NCBI RefSeq assembly: GCF_000412695.1
Contig: NC_021499.1
Coordinates: 3,844,001 to 3,908,000 of the forward strand
DNA from: Pseudomonas resinovorans NBRC 106553
GTDB lineage: Bacteria > Pseudomonadota > Gammaproteobacteria > Pseudomonadales > Pseudomonadaceae
DNA: 64,000 bases
Direction of reading: 5' to 3'
In this document: positions 60,594 to 64,000 of the stretch, one piece after another
Numbering within the stretch: the stretch's first letter is position 1
Layout: each line of letters begins with the position of its first letter
Made by a program: the position numbers and the translations under genes
Notes under the pieces: generated by a model
Told to the model about the DNA's origin: nothing
What the model saw: the letters and a program-made list of their open reading frames with translations, nothing else
Databases searched by the model: none

Positions 60594-61851
60594 CCAGATC
60601 CTGGTCTTCGCGGATTGGGCGGGACTCGATGGCCCGCAGAGTCTGGGTACCCTGCATTGCCAGCGCACACGCGGTACTGAGCGGTTCGAGTTCGAATTCG
60701 CCGACGCGGCATTGGCTGGCCTGGCGCAACAAGCGCTGCTTGATCCACGGCTCCAGCCATTCGCAGGGCGCCAGTTCTCCGCCCAGGGCGCCGTCACCTT
60801 CGGTATCTTCGCCGACGCCTCGCCTGACCGCTGGGGGCGTTTGCTGATGCGGCGTAGACATGAACGGGATGCACGAGCTGGAGCTGCAGCAGAGGGCTCG
60901 AAGCTATTCGAGTCCGACTATCTGCTGGGTGTCCACGATAGCTTCCGAGCAGGAGCCATACGCTTCAAGACGGATGTGGATGGACCTTTCCTGGATGACC
61001 ACCACGACATGGCGGCACCGCCCATGACCAGTATGCGCGAGCTTGAGGAGGCCTCCAGGCGCTTCGAACAGGGCGAGGACATGAGCGACGGCAGAGACTG
61101 GTTGAAGATGCTGATAGCCCCGGGCGGCTCACTGGGTGGCGCCCGGCCCAAAGCCAGCGTGGTAGATTCGGACAACAGCTTGTGGATCGCCAAGTTCCCC
61201 AGCAACAACGACGAACACGATGTCGGCGCCTGGGAAATGGTGGTCAATATCCTGGCCAACGCCTGCGGCTTGCGCGTGGCGGAAGCCACCGCAGGGAAAT
61301 ATGCCAGCAACCATCACTGCTTCATGGTCAAGCGCTTCGACCGCACCACCACAGGCGAGCGGTTGCACTTCGCCTCCGCCATGACCATGACGGAACACGT
61401 GGATGGCGATGACCACTCAACCGGCGCCAGCTACCTGGAAATCGCCGAAGTGCTGATACGGCACGGAGCCACGCCAGGGGCTGATCTTCAGGAGCTATGG
61501 AAGCGCATCGTTTTCAACATGCTGGTCAGCAACACGGATGACCACTTGCGCAACCATGGTTTTATCCTCGTCCCGGGCAAGGGATGGCAGCTCTCCGCCG
61601 CCTACGATATGAATCCGGTGCCCTACTCCGACGGGCTAAAGCTGAACGTCTCGGAGTCCGACAACGCTCTCGACCTGGACTTGGCTTTTTCTGTTGCCGG
61701 CTACTTCCGGCTCAAGCAGCAGGAAGCCCTGGAAATCATCGAAGACTTTCGCGCGAAGGTCCGACTGCTCTGGCGACCTGCGGCCAAAAAGTTGGGCATC
61801 AGCGCGAAAGAACAGGAAAGAATGGCCTCGGCATTTCGCCTCGCCGAGTAG
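60586..61851 (+). CDS. hipA: HipA-family serine/threonine kinase toxin
   Basis: 421 residues. N-terminal HipA domain ([20 protein letters not shown]), Ala/Gly-rich ATP loop SLGGARPKA (about 184-192), catalytic loop [14 protein letters not shown] (Asp-x-x-x-x-Asn) and magnesium motif SAAYDMNP. All kinase motifs are intact. Some HipA enzymes phosphorylate aminoacyl-tRNA synthetases and cause persistence. Translationally coupled to hipB. Followed by a decayed mobile element. Confidence 0.9.
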   Translation: MASQILVFADWAGLDGPQSLGTLHCQRTRGTERFEFEFADAALAGLAQQALLDPRLQPFAGRQFSAQGAVTFGIFADASPDRWGRLLMRRRHERDARAGAAAEGSKLFESDYLLGVHDSFRAGAIRFKTDVDGPFLDDHHDMAAPPMTSMRELEEASRRFEQGEDMSDGRDWLKMLIAPGGSLGGARPKASVVDSDNSLWIAKFPSNNDEHDVGAWEMVVNILANACGLRVAEATAGKYASNHHCFMVKRFDRTTTGERLHFASAMTMTEHVDGDDHSTGASYLEIAEVLIRHGATPGADLQELWKRIVFNMLVSNTDDHLRNHGFILVPGKGWQLSAAYDMNPVPYSDGLKLNVSESDNALDLDLAFSVAGYFRLKQQEALEIIEDFRAKVRLLWRPAAKKLGISAKEQERMASAFRLAE

Positions 61852-62159
61852 ATCCAGATCACCACTGGATGCCGACTACCACCCATGGAGATCGGCGGCG
61901 ACCTGTTCAGCCTGGAGACAGGCTTCGGGCAGGTGCATGTGTTCTGGAACAAGTAGTGTGAGCTGTGGGCACCGGTTCCGGCACCAGGCGGCCCGCCCGA
62001 AGCAGTCGCCCTGTGGGGTGGCTGATTCAGACCGTTATGGACTTAAGTCTTTGCCCAAATCCGCCGATCCGTATTTACGGATGTACGGATGTGTGGGGAA
62101 GCGGATGTACGCTTTTACGGATTTACGGAAATCCGCCGATGCGGCTTTCCGGTTTTGCA
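61852..62159. other. region after hipA with an iteron-like repeat patch
   Basis: No full gene. A frame of 23 codons (61885-61956, MEIGGDLFSLETGFGQVHVF) might be the end of a decayed gene. At 62050-62135 the bases TTTACGGAT, TGTACGGAT and AAATCCGCCGAT recur in both orientations, giving an iteron or oriT-like patch next to the relaxase fragment. Confidence 0.4.
62049..62135. repeat. short direct and inverted repeats near the relaxase fragment
   Basis: AAATCCGCCGAT occurs twice (about 62050 and 62127); between the copies lie TTTACGGATGTACGGATG, CGGATGTACG and TTTACGGATTTACGGA. The unit TTACGGA or its reverse appears at least four times in 85 bp. Such clusters are typical of replication or transfer origins and partition sites. 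Confidence 0.5.
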
Positions 62160-63224
62160 GAAAGCCGTCAACGCTTTCGCCCCAAACCTGGGAAACCGAA
62201 GCAACGCGGACAGGCCTTCATCAACCAGGTGCTGCGACAGGCCAACAAGGCTGGTAGTGGGAAGGTCGGGAAGGCAGTCTAGCAGCCCGGCTCCGGCCTC
62301 GGTCGCGGCCATGTTGCCACGCGCTTCAGTACGCATCAGCAGTCGCACAATGCTCGTCGGGTCACCATCAAAACGCGCCTGGTGAACCTGCGCCGGGCCG
62401 GCAAGCGCTCGACCCTCAGCCATCTGCGCTACATCGAGCGCGACGGCGTGAGTCGCGAGGGCAATCCCGGCAAGGCCTATGGTCCACTGACCGACCAGGC
62501 CGACGTGGAAGCCTTCGAGGCGCGCGGCCGGGAAGACCGACACCAGTTCCGTTTCATCGTCTCGCCCGAGGATGCCGAGCAGCTCGATGACCTGCGGACC
62601 GACACTCGCCATCTGATGAGTCGGATGGAGGCTGACTTGGGCACCCGCCTCGACTGGGTGGCGGTCGATCATTGGAACACCGACAACCCCCACACGCACA
62701 TCGTCCTGCACGGCAAGGACGATATCGGGCTTGGTCAGTCGGCGGAGGTCGGCGAGGATCTGGTGGCCAAACCGATCTGGTTCGACCCATTGGTAGTGAC
62801 AATACCTGCCCGCCATCCCCTGCTGACCTACCGGCACGTGCCGCTCGACGAGGTGATCCGCTATCCCCTGGTGCTCTGCGATCCGCAAGTCTGCGAAGGC
62901 TTCTGGAGACAACTGCAGCGTGTGCTAGGAACAGTGGATGCACGGCTGACCATCGCTGACCGAGTCCCTACCCTGGACCTGATGATGGCGCTGGTGGCTG
63001 CCGGGTATGGTCTGGGCTTCTCCAGCCTGGCGCGTATCACCGAACTCAACAACCCGGAGGTCGTTGCCCGACCGCTGGCCGGCTGCCCCGCGATGCTAAC
63101 CACCTACCCGATACGACGCAAAGGCGAACCAGCCGAGCAACTGGCTAGGTTTTTCGACCGGGTAAGTCCGACAGAGAATCGAGGAGTGCTATCCGATCAG
63201 TCCCGAGCAGAAGAGATTGCCTAA
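62160..63224 (+). pseudogene. relaxase fragment fused to C-terminal half of a LysR regulator
   Basis: One frame. First SRQRFRPKPGKPKQRGQAF, then an amber codon (62280-62282), then GSGLGRGHV, VTIKTRLVNLRRAGKRS, HLRYIERDGVSREGNPGKAYGP and DNPHTHIVLHGKDD (to about 62723). This is the N-terminal part of a VirD2-like, DUF3363-containing relaxase of an ICE. From 62724 the sequence becomes a LysR effector domain (PLVVTIPARHPLLTYRHVPL, LMMALVAAGYGLGFSSLARI). GTG at 62382 could start a 280-residue chimera. In Tn4371-type elements a relaxase gene and a LysR gene (traR) are close, so a deletion between them is likely. Confidence 0.75.
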
Positions 63225-63379
63225 TGAACCAAGGCATCGATTAGGAGCGCGTTTGAAGTCCCGCCATCGTAATGACGCACCGAGCCACGCGCACACTAGT
63301 AGGTAATGCGAAAGGTGCTGTCATTCCATGCACCGTACCTCATCAACAGGCTTACAGAGGGGAATTGCAACACAAGACT

Positions 63380-63454
63380 TCTACAAACCCCGTTGACTTG
63401 TACAATTTTCGCGTTAGGCTCCCGGAAAAGCTGTACAAAAACAAATGTTGTACA
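63380..63454 (+). promoter_or_regulatory. TGTACA operator array and promoter of the SnoaL/SDR operon
   Basis: TGTACA at 63399-63404, 63432-63437 and 63449-63454 (spacing 33 and 17 bp), with a degenerate TCTACA at 63380. TTGACT at 63393-63398 is a -35 candidate overlapping the first site. Such TGTACA arrays precede light-induced operons under CarH/LitR-type MerR repressors in pseudomonads. Confidence 0.6.
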
Positions 63455-63472
63455 AGTATTCGGGGCGCCAGG

Positions 63473-63895
63473 ATGCCTGACTTCTTGCAATGCTTCGCGC
63501 AATCGTTCTCCACGTTGAACGCCAGTAGCCTGGGCGCTCTCGACGAGCTGTACACCCCGGATGTGCAGTTCCGCGATCCGTTGCACAGCCTGAATGGCCT
63601 TCCCGCGCTTCGACGCTACTTCGGGCAGATGTACGCCGACGTCGAGGAGCTGCATTACGAGTTCCACGGATTCGATGAGGTCGGCCCCGGTCGAGGCTAC
63701 CTTCGCTGGACCCTGCGCTTTCGCCATCCACGCCTGGGCGGAGGCGAAATCATCCGACTGGAAGGCTGCAGCTACCTGCAATGGCGGGAGCGGGTTTACC
63801 TGCACCACGACTACTTCGACGCCGGGGCACTGCTCTATGAGCATTTGCCACTGCTGGGGAGGCTGATCGCCTGGCTCAAACGGAGGCTCGCATGA
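63473..63895 (+). CDS. nuclear transport factor 2 / SnoaL-like protein
   Basis: 140 residues from the ATG at 63473; the frame is open earlier but runs through the operator array. LDELYTPDVQFRDPLHSLNGLPALRRYFGQMY and the later EGCSYLQWRERVYLHHDYFD fit a SnoaL-like alpha-beta cone. Overlaps the next gene by 4 nt (ATGA). In P. putida a related gene lies in a light-regulated cluster with photolyase and an SDR; that function is inference. Confidence 0.85.
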   Translation: MPDFLQCFAQSFSTLNASSLGALDELYTPDVQFRDPLHSLNGLPALRRYFGQMYADVEELHYEFHGFDEVGPGRGYLRWTLRFRHPRLGGGEIIRLEGCSYLQWRERVYLHHDYFDAGALLYEHLPLLGRLIAWLKRRLA

Positions 63896-64000
63896 GCCGC
63901 GTCTGGCTGACGGGCGGCAGCAGCGGCATCGGCGCGGCACTGGCGGAAATCCTGCTGGAGGAAGGCCACCGACTGGCCCTGAGTGCCCGCCAGGTCGAGC
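63892..64000 (+). CDS. SDR-family oxidoreductase, N-terminal fragment
   Basis: Runs off the right edge; about 36 codons visible. VWLTGGSSGIGAALAEILLEEGHRLALSAR contains the NAD(P) loop TGGSSGIG and the Arg that prefers NADP+. Translationally coupled to the SnoaL-like gene by ATGA overlap. Confidence 0.85.
   Translation, partial: MSRVWLTGGSSGIGAALAEILLEEGHRLALSARQVE

Overview
The window looks like a chromosomal segment of a high-GC Pseudomonas, probably near the P. aeruginosa / P. citronellolis side of the genus. This rests on gene content rather than a database match: OprD-family porins, an HbcR/BdhA 3-hydroxybutyrate locus, REP-type intergenic repeats, a DUF1302/DUF1329 pair, many LysR regulators and an SdsA-type alkylsulfatase. 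No rRNA, tRNA or CRISPR array was seen.

Positions 1-20,300 look like ordinary backbone. They hold the end of an ABC-F ATPase, an azoreductase, a secreted alpha/beta hydrolase with a divergent LysR gene, an MFS exporter followed by three small genes, an RND efflux pair without an outer-membrane channel, a YadGH-type ABC-2 exporter, a glutathione S-transferase, a chemoreceptor, a P-type cation ATPase and a flavin reductase-like protein.

Positions 19,544-26,132 form the most unusual block. Six genes on the minus strand mostly encode exported, low-complexity proteins: a TPR protein ending in a Cys/Trp motif, two tandem Gly-rich paralogues with the same signal peptide but unrelated repetitive C-termini, a DUF6502 protein overlapping a DUF5666 protein that ends in a Glu/Arg repeat, and an outer-membrane barrel. 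The two Gly-rich genes carry the same 17-bp palindrome exactly 171 bp upstream of their start codons. This is the best candidate here for an undescribed surface or extracellular system.

Positions 26,300-34,100 are accessory DNA with scars: a ProQ/FinO gene, a ParDE toxin-antitoxin pair, and the footprint of a lost dusA-targeted integrative element (50-codon integrase N-terminus beside a 5' dusA fragment). An F420-reductase-like/SDR operon with a divergent LysR gene, a MITE-like repeat, a LysR/AbrB-permease pair and a frameshifted citrate-transporter tail follow.

Positions 34,000-58,100 are catabolic. A tricarboxylate-type locus (OprD porin, CitMHS transporter, PrpF/GalD isomerase, LysR) precedes a TerC gene that has an intrinsic terminator just before its ribosome-binding site. 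Next is a sigma-54-controlled 3-hydroxybutyrate locus (hbcR, OprD porin, GntP permease, bdhA) with a visible enhancer and -24/-12 promoter, then an IS110 remnant. After it come an acyl-CoA ligase, acyl-CoA dehydrogenase, MFS importer, LysR, DUF1302, DUF1329, two DUF202 proteins and an alkylsulfatase. This region is bracketed by two direct copies of a 185/186-bp MITE-like element.

Positions 58,200-64,000 are mobile-element territory: an intact IS3-family element with a 3-bp target duplication, a HipBA module in AT-richer DNA, an iteron-like repeat patch, and a relaxase pseudogene with an internal amber codon fused in frame to the C-terminal half of a LysR regulator. The window ends in an operon (SnoaL-like protein, SDR) behind an array of TGTACA sites typical of CarH/LitR-type light regulation.
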